64,000 nucleotides of DNA, from the NCBI GenBank assembly GCA_016716135.1, contig JADJWX010000002.1:744001-808000 (forward strand), in the 5' to 3' direction. The notes below the pieces were generated by a model. That model was not told the DNA's origin. It searched no databases and worked only from the letters and a program-made list of their open reading frames with translations. A program made the translations under genes and the position numbers. Positions 26,601-34,754 of the stretch are shown one piece after another. The DNA comes from Lewinellaceae bacterium. GTDB lineage: Bacteria > Bacteroidota > Bacteroidia > Chitinophagales > Saprospiraceae. How positions within the stretch are numbered: the stretch's first letter is position 1; every line of letters begins with the position of its first letter.

Positions 26601-29600
26601 GCGCATCAAATCGGCTACGGCCCGCGTGGAAGTGCGGGATCAATTCACCGGCGATGTAATCAACACCATTGATGTGCCGGGTACGATTACCACCTTCCCG
26701 GGGAATTTGCCCTCGGACCCCGACACGCTGGTGGCCTTCGGGTTTACCCCTTGCTTGCCCCTTGGCACACATTTCGTGACGTATTTTGTAGAAGATGGCT
26801 GTGGCAACACTGCCGCCTGTTCGTTCAACCTGACCGTGGAAGACGGCACCCCGCCGGTACCTGCCTGCGACGAGATAACCCAGGTGGCGCTGGGCATCGA
26901 CGGGATGATTTTTGTGAACGCAACGACCTTCGACGACGGTTCTTACGACAATTGCGCCGGCACGGTATATTTCAAGGCGCGCCGTCTCGAAGCGAATACC
27001 TGCCAACCGGATACGCTTTTTTACGATCAGGTCAAATTTTGCTGCGAAGACATCAACGATACCATCCTGGTTGTCCTGCGGGTTTACGATGTGTTTGTGC
27101 CGCCGGGGCCGGTATCCCTTGATTTTGAAGAAGAAAACTCCAACGAATGCCAGGTACAGGTGTACGTGGAAGACAAACTCAAACCCAGTTGTTCCGCTCC
27201 GGCAAACGTGACGGTCAGTTGCGAAAATTTTGACCCCAGCCTTTGGGCCTATGGGTCGGCCACGGGCGTGGACAACTGCTGTATCGATACCATTTTGACC
27301 TCGGTCAATTATCAACTGTTCGACACCCTTTGCAACAAAGGCACCATTACCCGCACCTTCCGGGTAGTCGATTGCGGGGGACAGTCAGTCAGCTGCACGC
27401 AACGCGTGACCGTCACCTACGAACAGGATTATTACATCCGGTTTCCGCACGACTGGATTGCGACTTCTTGTAACGGTTCGGGCAACTGGGGCGAACCTGC
27501 CTTTTTCGGTGAAGACTGCGAACTGCTCGGCGTTTCGTATGAAGACGTGGTGTTTACCGTAGTGCCTGATGCCTGTTTTAAAATTGAGCGCACCTGGACA
27601 ATTATCAACTGGTGTACCTACAACCCCAACGAACCCTGCATTGAGGTACCCAACCCCAATCCGAACACATCCGTCCACCATCCGTCGAACCTCGTTGGGC
27701 CGACGGTGTCGCCGCCCGGCACGCCGTTCCCCTGGGCGCCGACGGTGGTGAAGGTGAAACCCGACGATCAAACGGCTACGGATTTCAGCAATTTTTGGTC
27801 GGCAAATGCAAATTGTTACAAATACAAGCAAATCATCAAGGTGATCGACGGGCAGAAGCCCGAAATTGAGTGTCCGGACAGCACGGTGCAGGTTTGCGAC
27901 CTGACCCAAAATGATGCGCAATTGTGGAACCAGCCCTTCTGGTTCGATGCGCTCACGGGCAGCCACAACCTTTGCGAAGCGCCGACCGACCTTTGCATAA
28001 CCGCATCGGATGCCTGCTCCGACACGAACGTCACGGTGCGCTACCTGCTTTTCCTGGACCTCGACAACAATGGCACCATGGAAACGGTGGTCAGCAGCAC
28101 GAATCCACCGGCACCGGGGACAGTCCAGTTTGACAATGCCGGTTCCCTGAACTACGCCGGAGGCAGTACCCGGATATTTGACGGGCGCCCCGTATTGCCT
28201 TCCGAGAAATACCGTTTTGCCCTGCAAACCGAAGTGTCGGGCGGGAAAGTGGTGGCTTGCCTGCGCTGGAACACCCCGCTGCAACCTGATCAGTACGTGT
28301 TGCCTGAATTGCCCTACGGCACGCACAAGATCAAGTGGTTTGTGGTCGACGGCTGCGGCAACGAGCAGGTGTGCGAGTACACCTTCGTTGTCAAAGACTG
28401 CAAGCCGCCCACGGTGACCTGCCTGAACGGGCTGAGTATCAACATTATGCCGACAGGAATGGTGTCGATCAACGCGCTGGATTTTGTCCAGGATGCCTAC
28501 GATAACTGTACGCCCTCCGACTTGTTGATCCACGGCATACTCAGTTCAGGCAACGGGTATAGTTTTCCGTTCAACCCCGACGGTACGCCGCAAACCACCC
28601 TGCAATTTACCTGCGATGACGTGAGCTTCTTTCTGGTGGAAATTTGGGCAATGGACCTTGCCGGGAACAGCGACTTTTGCCAGACCTACATTAAAATTCA
28701 GGACAATTTCGGCATCTGTGGCGCAACGAATGCCTCGGTGGCCGGCAATATCCACACGGAAGCCGGAGAGGGTGTCGAAGACGTACAAGTTCAGGTGCAG
28801 GGGCTTGCCCCGGCCGGGCAGGCGCCATTTAACCTGATCGCCGTTTCGGACCAGACCGGGCAGTTTTCAGCGCCCAACCAGGTGCCCTTGAGCTCCAATG
28901 CCATGATCACGCCGTTGAAGGACAACGACCCGCTGAACGGTGTCAGCACCTTCGACCTGGTTTTGATCAACAAGCACATTCTGGGGCTGGAGCCACTGAA
29001 TTCGCCGTACAAGATGATTGCGGCCGATGCCAATAACAGCCGTTCGATCACGACGTTCGACATTCTGGAATTTCGCAAACTGATCCTCGGCGTATACACC
29101 GAATTGCCGGAAAATACCTCCTGGCGTTTTATCGATAAATCCTACATGTTTCCAAACCCATACAACCCGTTCCAGGATGTTTTCCCGGAAACGAAGTCCA
29201 TCCAGGATTTACAGGGTGATCAGTTGAACGAAAATTTCATGGCGGTGAAAACCGGGGATGTGAACGGGAACGCCATTGCGAGCAGTTTTATGGCAGTGGA
29301 AGAACGCAGCGCCGGGCAGTTGCTGTTCGATGTAACGCCGACGGGTAATCGGCAAGAACTCATTCCAAACGAGGTATGCACTGTACATTTCACCCCTTCA
29401 GAAACCGTCGCAGGCTACCAGTTTACCATGTATTTTCCGAACCTGGAATTGCTCAGTATTGAGCCCGGCGAAAACATGAACCTCGGAAACTTCGGTGTTT
29501 TTGAGGAAGACCATGCGCTCACGGTTTCGTTTAATACGAGCAATCCAACCGACGATCAGCCTCCGGGCGACTTCGCACTAACATTCCGGGCAAAAACCGG

Positions 29601-30003
29601 TGGCGCCATGAAAGACTTGTTGCGCTTGTCAAGCCAGATTACCCGGGCTGAAGCCTACCGCGTATCAGAATCCTCCCCGGAAGAACTGCTGGATATTGGC
29701 CTGCGTTTCGACCAGGAGGGCCTGACCACGATCAGCGGTGTAGGCTTTGAATTGTACCAAAACAGGCCCAACCCCTGGACAAACAGTACGCGCATCGGGT
29801 TTCACCTGCCGGAGCCGGCGGAGGCTGTGTTGACGGTATTGGATAACCTGGGAAAAACCCGTTACACCCAAAAAGGGTATTTCGAACACGGGTACAACAG
29901 CATGACCATCGACAACAGCCTGCTGGGCAGCAGTGGTGTGCTTTATTACAAACTGGAAACGCCGGGGCACCATGCGGTCAAAAGTATGATTTACCTGCGC
30001 TGA
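23638..30003 (+). CDS. Giant Cys-rich surface protein with T9SS sorting domain
   Basis: 2121 residues from the ATG at 23638, chosen because it starts a signal peptide (MFIKKMKAPGVLLWLFFILF ... LYGQ); ATGs at 23557 and 23653 are alternatives. Two near-identical PKD/Ig-like repeats of about 100 residues lie at roughly 302-490 (both with WTNTNT-IGLAASG, QNAG). A long Cys-rich tract with HYR-like modules (CPDDLTVSTDPLNCC, DNCS.., DKLKPSC) covers about 700-1680. A CNA-B-like strand region (about 1700-1755), a dockerin-like EF-hand pair (DANNSRSITTFDI, about 1770-1820), a cohesin-like beta sandwich (about 1895-2025) and a C-terminal type IX sorting domain (YQNRPNPWTNSTRIGF ... MIYLR) follow. Predicted role: surface adhesion or matrix. 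Flanked by inverted miniature elements. Confidence 0.85.
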   Translation: MFIKKMKAPGVLLWLFFILFQTGPATLYGQCNPAGNPSRYEYNINPGSMLNIVGQEFCTSQSMGTNCCGAQPSYRCLDLVFNLENGPMGEMFGPSCQGMINLMTANGNFDALFFDIGTPAPMGNATNCAAPINIGNNHIISVEFAGNAMGQIEVSLAVIDNMGMTIYSAMTTAMPGQAVMLTVCKPGFGCLEDEIIFGCCTADATLVLAPAAPATFCSGGSTALKVSGLNGVAPYTVTLKAAGASDTTYFSVPVPDDLDGNSLMDMTTTLVSPTETTVYSIISVEDAAGCVQPVGNQSVTITVNPVPDVDPVSDQTVCAGAATTPVVFTGTVPGTEFSWTNTNTTIGLAASGMGDIASFTAQNAGTTVQVAMVEVTPAFTNNGVTCTGSATSFSITVNPAPTVDPVSSQELCSGETTTAISFSGAVAGTVFNWTNTNTSIGLAASGSGDIAAFTAQNAGAVTEVATIEVTPVYSNDGVDCPGVPTSFTITVFPRPTVFAGSDQVICQNGVAGLTAALGGGATGGSWNGGMGTFSSPFSAMTTYTPAPSEYGTTFELVFTTTDPAGPCPAASDALLLTVNTLPLVYAGKDVMICLNENLDMNKLGATFDPNGSGTATATWTSSGTGVFQPNNGFPTATTYVPSAADRMAGFVTLTLTSGDPPGPCAPAFDQAVLFFYDPDGIVCNDNVMIALDEDGIVCIEPDMILEGDVVDSMYVVEVLVNGVNIGNKVDCSHVGQTLLVRVRSICTGVFCTGSIVVADNLPPDLTCTDIELICAVTNTAPDYLQNVLGISNAYPLVEENCGQYTLTRSDTWHDLTCDDDYIGYVRRVWTAVDASGNKATCTQYINFLHQNISDVQFPEPVTLYCDEGMLDTTPQGTGAPYLSAYGQVFPLYPDAGYCRLAVAYVNTVLPICDGSFDIIRTWTVYDWCSPTTPTPPSTNPKYYVQVIKVRDETGPELLCPDDLTVSTDPLNCCATTDLPDVIVRDNCSRIKSATARVEVRDQFTGDVINTIDVPGTITTFPGNLPSDPDTLVAFGFTPCLPLGTHFVTYFVEDGCGNTAACSFNLTVEDGTPPVPACDEITQVALGIDGMIFVNATTFDDGSYDNCAGTVYFKARRLEANTCQPDTLFYDQVKFCCEDINDTILVVLRVYDVFVPPGPVSLDFEEENSNECQVQVYVEDKLKPSCSAPANVTVSCENFDPSLWAYGSATGVDNCCIDTILTSVNYQLFDTLCNKGTITRTFRVVDCGGQSVSCTQRVTVTYEQDYYIRFPHDWIATSCNGSGNWGEPAFFGEDCELLGVSYEDVVFTVVPDACFKIERTWTIINWCTYNPNEPCIEVPNPNPNTSVHHPSNLVGPTVSPPGTPFPWAPTVVKVKPDDQTATDFSNFWSANANCYKYKQIIKVIDGQKPEIECPDSTVQVCDLTQNDAQLWNQPFWFDALTGSHNLCEAPTDLCITASDACSDTNVTVRYLLFLDLDNNGTMETVVSSTNPPAPGTVQFDNAGSLNYAGGSTRIFDGRPVLPSEKYRFALQTEVSGGKVVACLRWNTPLQPDQYVLPELPYGTHKIKWFVVDGCGNEQVCEYTFVVKDCKPPTVTCLNGLSINIMPTGMVSINALDFVQDAYDNCTPSDLLIHGILSSGNGYSFPFNPDGTPQTTLQFTCDDVSFFLVEIWAMDLAGNSDFCQTYIKIQDNFGICGATNASVAGNIHTEAGEGVEDVQVQVQGLAPAGQAPFNLIAVSDQTGQFSAPNQVPLSSNAMITPLKDNDPLNGVSTFDLVLINKHILGLEPLNSPYKMIAADANNSRSITTFDILEFRKLILGVYTELPENTSWRFIDKSYMFPNPYNPFQDVFPETKSIQDLQGDQLNENFMAVKTGDVNGNAIASSFMAVEERSAGQLLFDVTPTGNRQELIPNEVCTVHFTPSETVAGYQFTMYFPNLELLSIEPGENMNLGNFGVFEEDHALTVSFNTSNPTDDQPPGDFALTFRAKTGGAMKDLLRLSSQITRAEAYRVSESSPEELLDIGLRFDQEGLTTISGVGFELYQNRPNPWTNSTRIGFHLPEPAEAVLTVLDNLGKTRYTQKGYFEHGYNSMTIDNSLLGSSGVLYYKLETPGHHAVKSMIYLR

Positions 30004-30023
30004 TAATTTCAGTACGTTAGTTT

Positions 30024-30251
30024 AGTGTCGGTGTGACTCGCGGTCTAATGTTGTCAATTTAAGAAATTAGAGGAGGTGGACACTTTTCAAATTTGACTTT
30101 TCAAATTGAACTTTTGACTTCTTCAAGAGCAATATCAGTTCGGGAAGTTCCTTTTAAGTCAAATTTGAAAAGTCTAATTTGAAAAGTCAAAAGTGTACAC
30201 CCACCCAAATACCTGAAGTTGACGACATTCGACTTGCAGCCACGCCGACAC
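30024..30251. mobile_element. Miniature inverted-repeat element (right copy, inverted)
   Basis: 228 bp with terminal repeats AGTGTCGGTGTGACTCGCGG at the left and the inverse ending CCGACAC at the right. Read on the minus strand, it aligns along its length with the left copy at 22870-23318 minus its nested insert (shared GTGTCCACCTCCTCT, GGAACTTCCCGA, GGGTGGGTGTACACTTTTGA blocks). Together the two copies bracket the giant gene in inverted orientation. Confidence 0.88.
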
Positions 30252-30320
30252 GTGCTTTTAAGGAACCGCCGCCAAATATTTTAACCCGATCCGGAATTCT
30301 CGTTGAGTTAATGTGGCCTT

Positions 30321-30353
30321 TTTACGCAATTACCACAATCCATTTTATTTTTG
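30321..30353 (+). promoter_or_regulatory. Candidate promoter of ndk (TTTA-N21-TATTTTTG)
   Basis: TATTTTTG at 30346-30353 matches TANNTTTG. A TTTA box at 30321-30324 is 21 bases upstream. The start codon is 52 bases downstream. Confidence 0.5.
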
Positions 30354-30404
30354 CGGCCATTTTTAGCCTATCGGCAAATTCAAACGTTTAAACACAACTA
30401 ATTC

Positions 30405-30824
30405 ATGTCAGGTAAAAGAACCTTCACAATGATCAAACCCGACGCGGTGCGCGCGGGCAACATCGGGAATATCCTTCAAATGATCAATGCTGCCGGCTTT
30501 CGGATTGTGGCCATGAAACTCACGCAAATGAGCATGGAACGCGCCGGTCAATTTTACGAAGTACACAAAGAACGCCCGTTCTACGGCGAATTGTGCGAGT
30601 TTATGAGCAGCGGCCCTATCGTGGCGGCTATCCTGGAAAAAGACAATGCCGTGGAAGATTTCCGTAAACTGATCGGCGCCACCGACCCGGCCAAAGCCGA
30701 TGCCGGCACGATCCGCAAACTCTACGCTTCCAGTGTCGGTGAAAATGCCGTGCATGGCTCCGACAGCGACGAAAATGCGGCCATCGAAGGCGCATTTCAC
30801 TTTGGCGGTGTGGAAATGTTCTGA
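30405..30824 (+). CDS. ndk: Nucleoside diphosphate kinase
   Basis: 139 residues, the standard length. RTFTMIKPDAVRAGNIGNIL at the N-terminus, the hydrophobic-patch KERPFYGELCEFMSSGPIVAAIL, TDPAKADAGTIRKLYA, and the active-site loop NAVHGSDSDENA with the phosphohistidine. It transfers gamma-phosphate between nucleoside tri- and diphosphates in the cytoplasm. One difference from most bacterial copies is K-to-R and Q-to-A drift around MKLTQMSMERA, with no effect on catalytic residues. Monocistronic, with its own promoter candidate and a hairpin terminator 170 bases downstream. Confidence 0.96.
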   Translation: MSGKRTFTMIKPDAVRAGNIGNILQMINAAGFRIVAMKLTQMSMERAGQFYEVHKERPFYGELCEFMSSGPIVAAILEKDNAVEDFRKLIGATDPAKADAGTIRKLYASSVGENAVHGSDSDENAAIEGAFHFGGVEMF

Positions 30825-30996
30825 TTGAAAAAAACAGGAACACTTCCGTTTCGAATGTATTTAGAAAAAGGCGTTTTTTGCCATAAAGCGGCCGGTTTTC
30901 GGTAGTTTTTGGTTGGGCGCCTTTGCGCTTTCAAATCTTCGCCGCACCTTTACGTAAAGAAAATTTCCCATTTGAATTGAAGCGTGTTTTGATACC

Positions 30997-31032
30997 GTCC
31001 TCCTTGGCTAATGTGCCGGGGAGGGCTTTTTT
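30997..31032 (+). terminator. Rho-independent terminator candidate downstream of ndk
   Basis: GTCCTCC pairs with GGAGGGC with one G-T pair, extended by an inner GGC/GCC pairing, and is followed by TTTTTTG. It is 172 bases after the ndk stop; the sequence between them shows no gene. Confidence 0.6.
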
Positions 31033-31035
31033 GTT

Positions 31036-33393
31036 TTACTGATATGCCCGCAACCAGCTGCATTCTTTTACAATTTGCTGGTAAAATGCCGTGTTGGCAT
31101 ACCGCCGCATCCGGTCGTAATAGCCCCGGTATAATTCCGGGAGGATGGGGATCTGCTTGCTGCCGGGTTTGTAGGTGCATTCCGGGTTGCAAAACCATTG
31201 TTTCTGCTGGCAACGCGCGGCCATAAATGCCGCCCGGGCCGCCAGCTCCGGGCTTTGCGTTTCCGCCAACGCTTTTTCAAAATACGTAAGCGCGCGGCTG
31301 ACGTCGATGTTCTCCCGGTTGCCGTTCGGGGAGTTTCGCAAAGGGAAAATCGGGCCCTGCGGCAAGCGCATCCAGTTATACCCGCTTCGAAAATAATCCA
31401 TGGCTTCCCATTCATATCCGAAGTACGACATGTTGTAATACCCCAAACCAATCAGGTAGTAATACCAGGCCCCCACGGGCTTGCCCATCGCCACCGATGC
31501 CTTGGCCCTGAACTCGTAGTCGAGCAGTTTTTCAATGATCTCGCGCCGGTTGAGTAGCAGGGAGTCGGTGATCGGGCGGTGTATTTTTTCGTCAAAAATT
31601 TCGCGGAACGGGCTGTATTTCGGCATCCGCACATCTTCCACGGCAGGTATTTGCCGCAGCACCGATAAGGCTGCTTCCGGCTGCCCCATGCTGAACAAAT
31701 AGGCGCCTTTGATCTCCAGCAGCCGGGCGATGATCCGCGCCGGGTTGGTGTCGATCTGCATGGCCTCCTCCAGCAGGATCGGGTTGTCCGACCGCGCCAA
31801 CTGCAACAAATCTTCCAGCACATCCATGCGGGGGTTGTAGGTGATGGCTGCCGGATCGTAGGCGGCCAGGATTGCCTTGCCCGGATGCTTGCTTTCGGCG
31901 TACCGGGCCGAGAGGAAGTCTTGCAAAAACGGTTCAAAACTGGGCACCCGCTTGAACAAATCGTAGCTACGGATGCGAAAAGAAGCCTGGTCGGCAGTGG
32001 CGGTAGAGCCGTCGAGGTTCAGAATTTCCAGCAGCAGGTCCCAAATGTCGATCTGGTGGAGCAGGGCTTTTTCATAACTGCCGCCGTCTTTTAGTTGTTT
32101 TCGTGCCAGCGCAAACGATTTTTGAGCGGCATATTCATCGCCGGCCAGCAATTCCAGGTAGCCGGTCATGGCGCTCCAGAGTTTGGGATTGGGCGTTTTC
32201 TTTTCCTTGGCCACCTGCCGGGCCAGCCGCTGAAGGCTCAGCAGGTGTTTGGCGGCTTCCTGGCGTTGGGCGGCGCGGCTTTGGGTACCGTATTTCAGCT
32301 CCGTGACCGGCGTGCGCAAAAACACGCGCTCCAGCTGTTGCACGTCGCTCACCAGCATAAGGTCGAGTTGTGGATTGCCGGGGTCGAGCCGGTAAATCAT
32401 TTCAAAGTCCTCCACCGTGTAGGTGCGGGAGCTGGCGGCCCGCATCAGGTAAAGCGTGGCACGCTCGGCGTCGGTCTGGCACAGGCGAAGGGCGGCCTCC
32501 CATTCTGCATTTGTCCGGATTTTGAAACTGCGGAATGCCTGTACGCGTTTGGACGGGCAATTGCGGAAAATGACCGAGTAGCGATAGGCCGCTTCAGGGT
32601 ATTTCCCGAGTTTCTGCAGGGCGCCGGCCAGGTGGCCGAGTGTCCAGTAGTACAAAATACTGGGGCGTTTCCGGTCAAACTTGGGCAGCAGGTAGTTGTA
32701 CAAATCCACCGTTTCCTGCCACTTGCCGGCATAATGGGCCAGGCGCACCAGTTGGTAGGCGTAGCGTTGGCGGAAAAAATGAGATTCGGTTTGCAAAAAA
32801 CGGCCCTGCCCTTCATCAATGAGCGCCTGCATAAAATCGGCGTCGCGTTCCGGCAACTCCCAGCCGTCGTAGGCCGTCACGTGCGGCTCGCAGCGTTTGG
32901 CAAACATCAGGTAGTCGATGGCTTCGGTGCAGCCGTTGAGGGCCAGCACTTCGGCGAAGGTGTTGCCGGTAAGGCCGAAGGGCAGCAGGCTTTCGCCGCC
33001 TTTTTGAAGGGCGGCTTCGCGCAGGCTGATCAGTTCGTTGATGCTGCTGCGGTACACCACGTAGTCGACATCCACGGCGGTGGGCAGGCCACAAAACCGG
33101 CCGATCCATTCCTGCACGTTGTCGTCCCGTTGCAGGTCCGTTTCAAAATAGTTTTTTTGGTAATAATCGTCCCATTTGACAAAAAACGGCGCGTAGGCCG
33201 CATTTTTATTGATAATGTCGGGCACCAAAAAGGAGTACCCGCTGAACGTCCGGCCGAACGGATCGCAGGCACCCGTAGGCTTTTCAGCCGGCATGGGCCG
33301 GTGCGCCGGGATGAAAAAACAGAAGAGCACGATCGCACAGGTTGTGCACAAAAGGCGCGGGCGGTTTAATCCCCGGTGTTTAGTTAAAGACAT
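31036..33393 (-). CDS. Large secreted or periplasmic repeat protein of unknown function
   Basis: 785 residues from the ATG at 33393, which opens a signal-peptide-like stretch (RPRLLCTTCAIVLFCFFIPAH). The body is helical and organised in TPR-like pairs (QLVRLAHYAGKWQETVDLYNYLL, YYWTLGHLAGALQKLGKYPEAAYRY, LTYFEKALAETQSPELAARAAFMAARC), so a tetratricopeptide scaffold is likely. The C-terminus contains Cys (QKQWFCNPECTYKPG). No catalytic motif seen. Similar long proteins are common, unnamed, in Saprospiria-like genomes. It is the last gene of a leftward series that starts at the ECF sigma factor, but a 130-bp palindrome upstream suggests a separate transcript. Confidence 0.72.
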   Translation of the reverse strand: MSLTKHRGLNRPRLLCTTCAIVLFCFFIPAHRPMPAEKPTGACDPFGRTFSGYSFLVPDIINKNAAYAPFFVKWDDYYQKNYFETDLQRDDNVQEWIGRFCGLPTAVDVDYVVYRSSINELISLREAALQKGGESLLPFGLTGNTFAEVLALNGCTEAIDYLMFAKRCEPHVTAYDGWELPERDADFMQALIDEGQGRFLQTESHFFRQRYAYQLVRLAHYAGKWQETVDLYNYLLPKFDRKRPSILYYWTLGHLAGALQKLGKYPEAAYRYSVIFRNCPSKRVQAFRSFKIRTNAEWEAALRLCQTDAERATLYLMRAASSRTYTVEDFEMIYRLDPGNPQLDLMLVSDVQQLERVFLRTPVTELKYGTQSRAAQRQEAAKHLLSLQRLARQVAKEKKTPNPKLWSAMTGYLELLAGDEYAAQKSFALARKQLKDGGSYEKALLHQIDIWDLLLEILNLDGSTATADQASFRIRSYDLFKRVPSFEPFLQDFLSARYAESKHPGKAILAAYDPAAITYNPRMDVLEDLLQLARSDNPILLEEAMQIDTNPARIIARLLEIKGAYLFSMGQPEAALSVLRQIPAVEDVRMPKYSPFREIFDEKIHRPITDSLLLNRREIIEKLLDYEFRAKASVAMGKPVGAWYYYLIGLGYYNMSYFGYEWEAMDYFRSGYNWMRLPQGPIFPLRNSPNGNRENIDVSRALTYFEKALAETQSPELAARAAFMAARCQQKQWFCNPECTYKPGSKQIPILPELYRGYYDRMRRYANTAFYQQIVKECSWLRAYQ

Positions 33394-33419
33394 TGCGGAA
33401 TATGTTTTTAGGTTGATTC

Positions 33420-33549
33420 CGCGTGTCAACCCCACCCCCATCCCCTCCCCCCCGGGGAGGGGTGTCTGCCCTCATTCCAATAAAAAATAGTGTTGAGAGC
33501 AAGCCCCCCTCCCCTTTGGGGGAAGGGATGGGGTGGGGTTAACACGCTC
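33420..33549. repeat. GC-rich intergenic palindrome
   Basis: CGCGTGTCAACCCCACCCCC... (33420-33463) is inverted at 33503-33549 (...GGGATGGGGTGGGGTTAACACG), with an internal CCCC/GGGG block on each arm and a 40-base AT-rich loop. It lies 27 bases upstream of the TPR-like gene and downstream of the 33611 lipoprotein gene. Confidence 0.85.
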
Positions 33550-33610
33550 AGGCAAAGTTGAACATCCACCCAAATATTTCGTAAAAATACACGCGCCAAC
33601 GCCCCTGCAT

Positions 33611-34723
33611 CTATTCCGGCCGGATTGTTTCACACAACTCCGTTAAAAACCACGCAGGATACCGGTGAACGATTGCATGGTCCAAATGAAAGAATGCAAG
33701 CCGCGCGTCGTTGGCCAGATCAATTTCCCGCGCCAGTACGGCCGCTTGCCGCAATGCCGTCGTATCGATGTTTTCCACTCGTAAAAAGTCGCCCGGGCGC
33801 AGGTACTGCCCGCCGAGGTAACCGGCTTGTTTGGCCAGGAAACGCTTGTCTTGCCCGGCGGGAAATGGAGCGTACCGGGCCGTATCGCGAAAAGTCTCCG
33901 TCGCCGGTTCGGGAATGATTTTCCACAGGGAACCGTCGCGGTACACCAGCGCCCAGGAAAACATGGGCAGTGCCAGGTCGAGCGGCAACGGATAGGTTGC
34001 GGCTGCCCCGTGGATGTATTTATGCGCATCTGCCGGTTGAAAAATGGAGTTTTCCGCCTCCGGGTCGTCAATGTCGCCGGTATTGTACAGCATGAGCATG
34101 CCGCGGTCGACGGGCGGCACCCCGGTCTGATCGGGGAATTTGTACTGGTGCAGCCGGATGGTGGCGCTGAGCCGTGTGTGTTCCGGCAGCCGGTTGCGCA
34201 TTTTTTTTAAAAAAGAAAAAAATGCGGCGCGGGTGGTTGATGTCCAGTCGCAATCGAACTGGATTTCGGGAAACTGATTTGGGGTAAACTGTCCACCTAC
34301 ACTGTGTAGCGCTTGCGCGGTTTTTTGCGCCAGCCAGTCGAGCTGGTTTTCCGGAATATCCTGAAAAACATTGTTTGCAATAAAAACGCAGGGGACGACG
34401 GTGCGCCCGGCCAGTCCCGTGCTGTCCAATACTTCCAGCAGTGCGTATGGCCGGATTGTTTTGGCATCGTCGCGGGCAATGTCGAGAAATTTCACATACA
34501 AATACCGGCAGTGCAGGCTGTCGAGGTACGCCGTTTCGGAATGACTGAGGGCGAGATGGGTTTCCCAGTGGTAAACGGCCGGTTGAATGGCCGGTGGTTT
34601 TTGGGTGCAGGAAAAGAGTGCAAGGCAAAAAAGAAAACCGCCCAGACGCCGGGGCGCAGCATTTTTTTTCAAAAAAAACAAGGCTGTGCCCCGACGCCCG
34701 GGCGGCAAACAATCAGTGTTCAT
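33611..34723 (-). CDS. Lipoprotein of unknown function with glycosidase-like segment
   Basis: 370 residues from the ATG at 34723. The N-terminal part has a hydrophobic stretch ending LFCLALFSCTQK, a lipobox, but preceded by an unusually long basic region (RRGTALFFLKKNAAPRR), so an internal start is possible. Segments QFPEIQFDCDWTSTTRAAFFSFLKKMR and LSATIRLHQYKF resemble the DUF3142-type TIM-barrel family, where a strand-end Asp lies in the position used by glycosidases; this is a tentative resemblance. It is in the leftward series between the PepSY-like lipoprotein and the TPR-like protein. Role unknown. Confidence 0.68.
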   Translation of the reverse strand: MNTDCLPPGRRGTALFFLKKNAAPRRLGGFLFCLALFSCTQKPPAIQPAVYHWETHLALSHSETAYLDSLHCRYLYVKFLDIARDDAKTIRPYALLEVLDSTGLAGRTVVPCVFIANNVFQDIPENQLDWLAQKTAQALHSVGGQFTPNQFPEIQFDCDWTSTTRAAFFSFLKKMRNRLPEHTRLSATIRLHQYKFPDQTGVPPVDRGMLMLYNTGDIDDPEAENSIFQPADAHKYIHGAAATYPLPLDLALPMFSWALVYRDGSLWKIIPEPATETFRDTARYAPFPAGQDKRFLAKQAGYLGGQYLRPGDFLRVENIDTTALRQAAVLAREIDLANDARLAFFHLDHAIVHRYPAWFLTELCETIRPE

Positions 34724-34754
34724 AGTGTTGCGGCAGTTCATGCCGCAATATCGA

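Larger units (their letters stand above)
30004..30404. other. Intergenic region between the giant surface protein and ndk
   Basis: Holds the right-hand miniature element (30024-30251) and then about 150 AT-rich bases with the ndk promoter candidate (30321-30353). No gene is apparent; short open frames here only read through the palindrome. Confidence 0.6.

Noticed and set aside
25378..28533. Long minus-strand open frames opposite the giant surface protein
   Set aside because: Shadow frames; the plus strand has signal peptide, repeats and sorting domain in one continuous frame.
30825..30996. Possible small RNA gene between ndk and the hairpin at 30997
   Set aside because: No -7/-33 pair at proper spacing could be found; the hairpin is more simply a distant ndk terminator.
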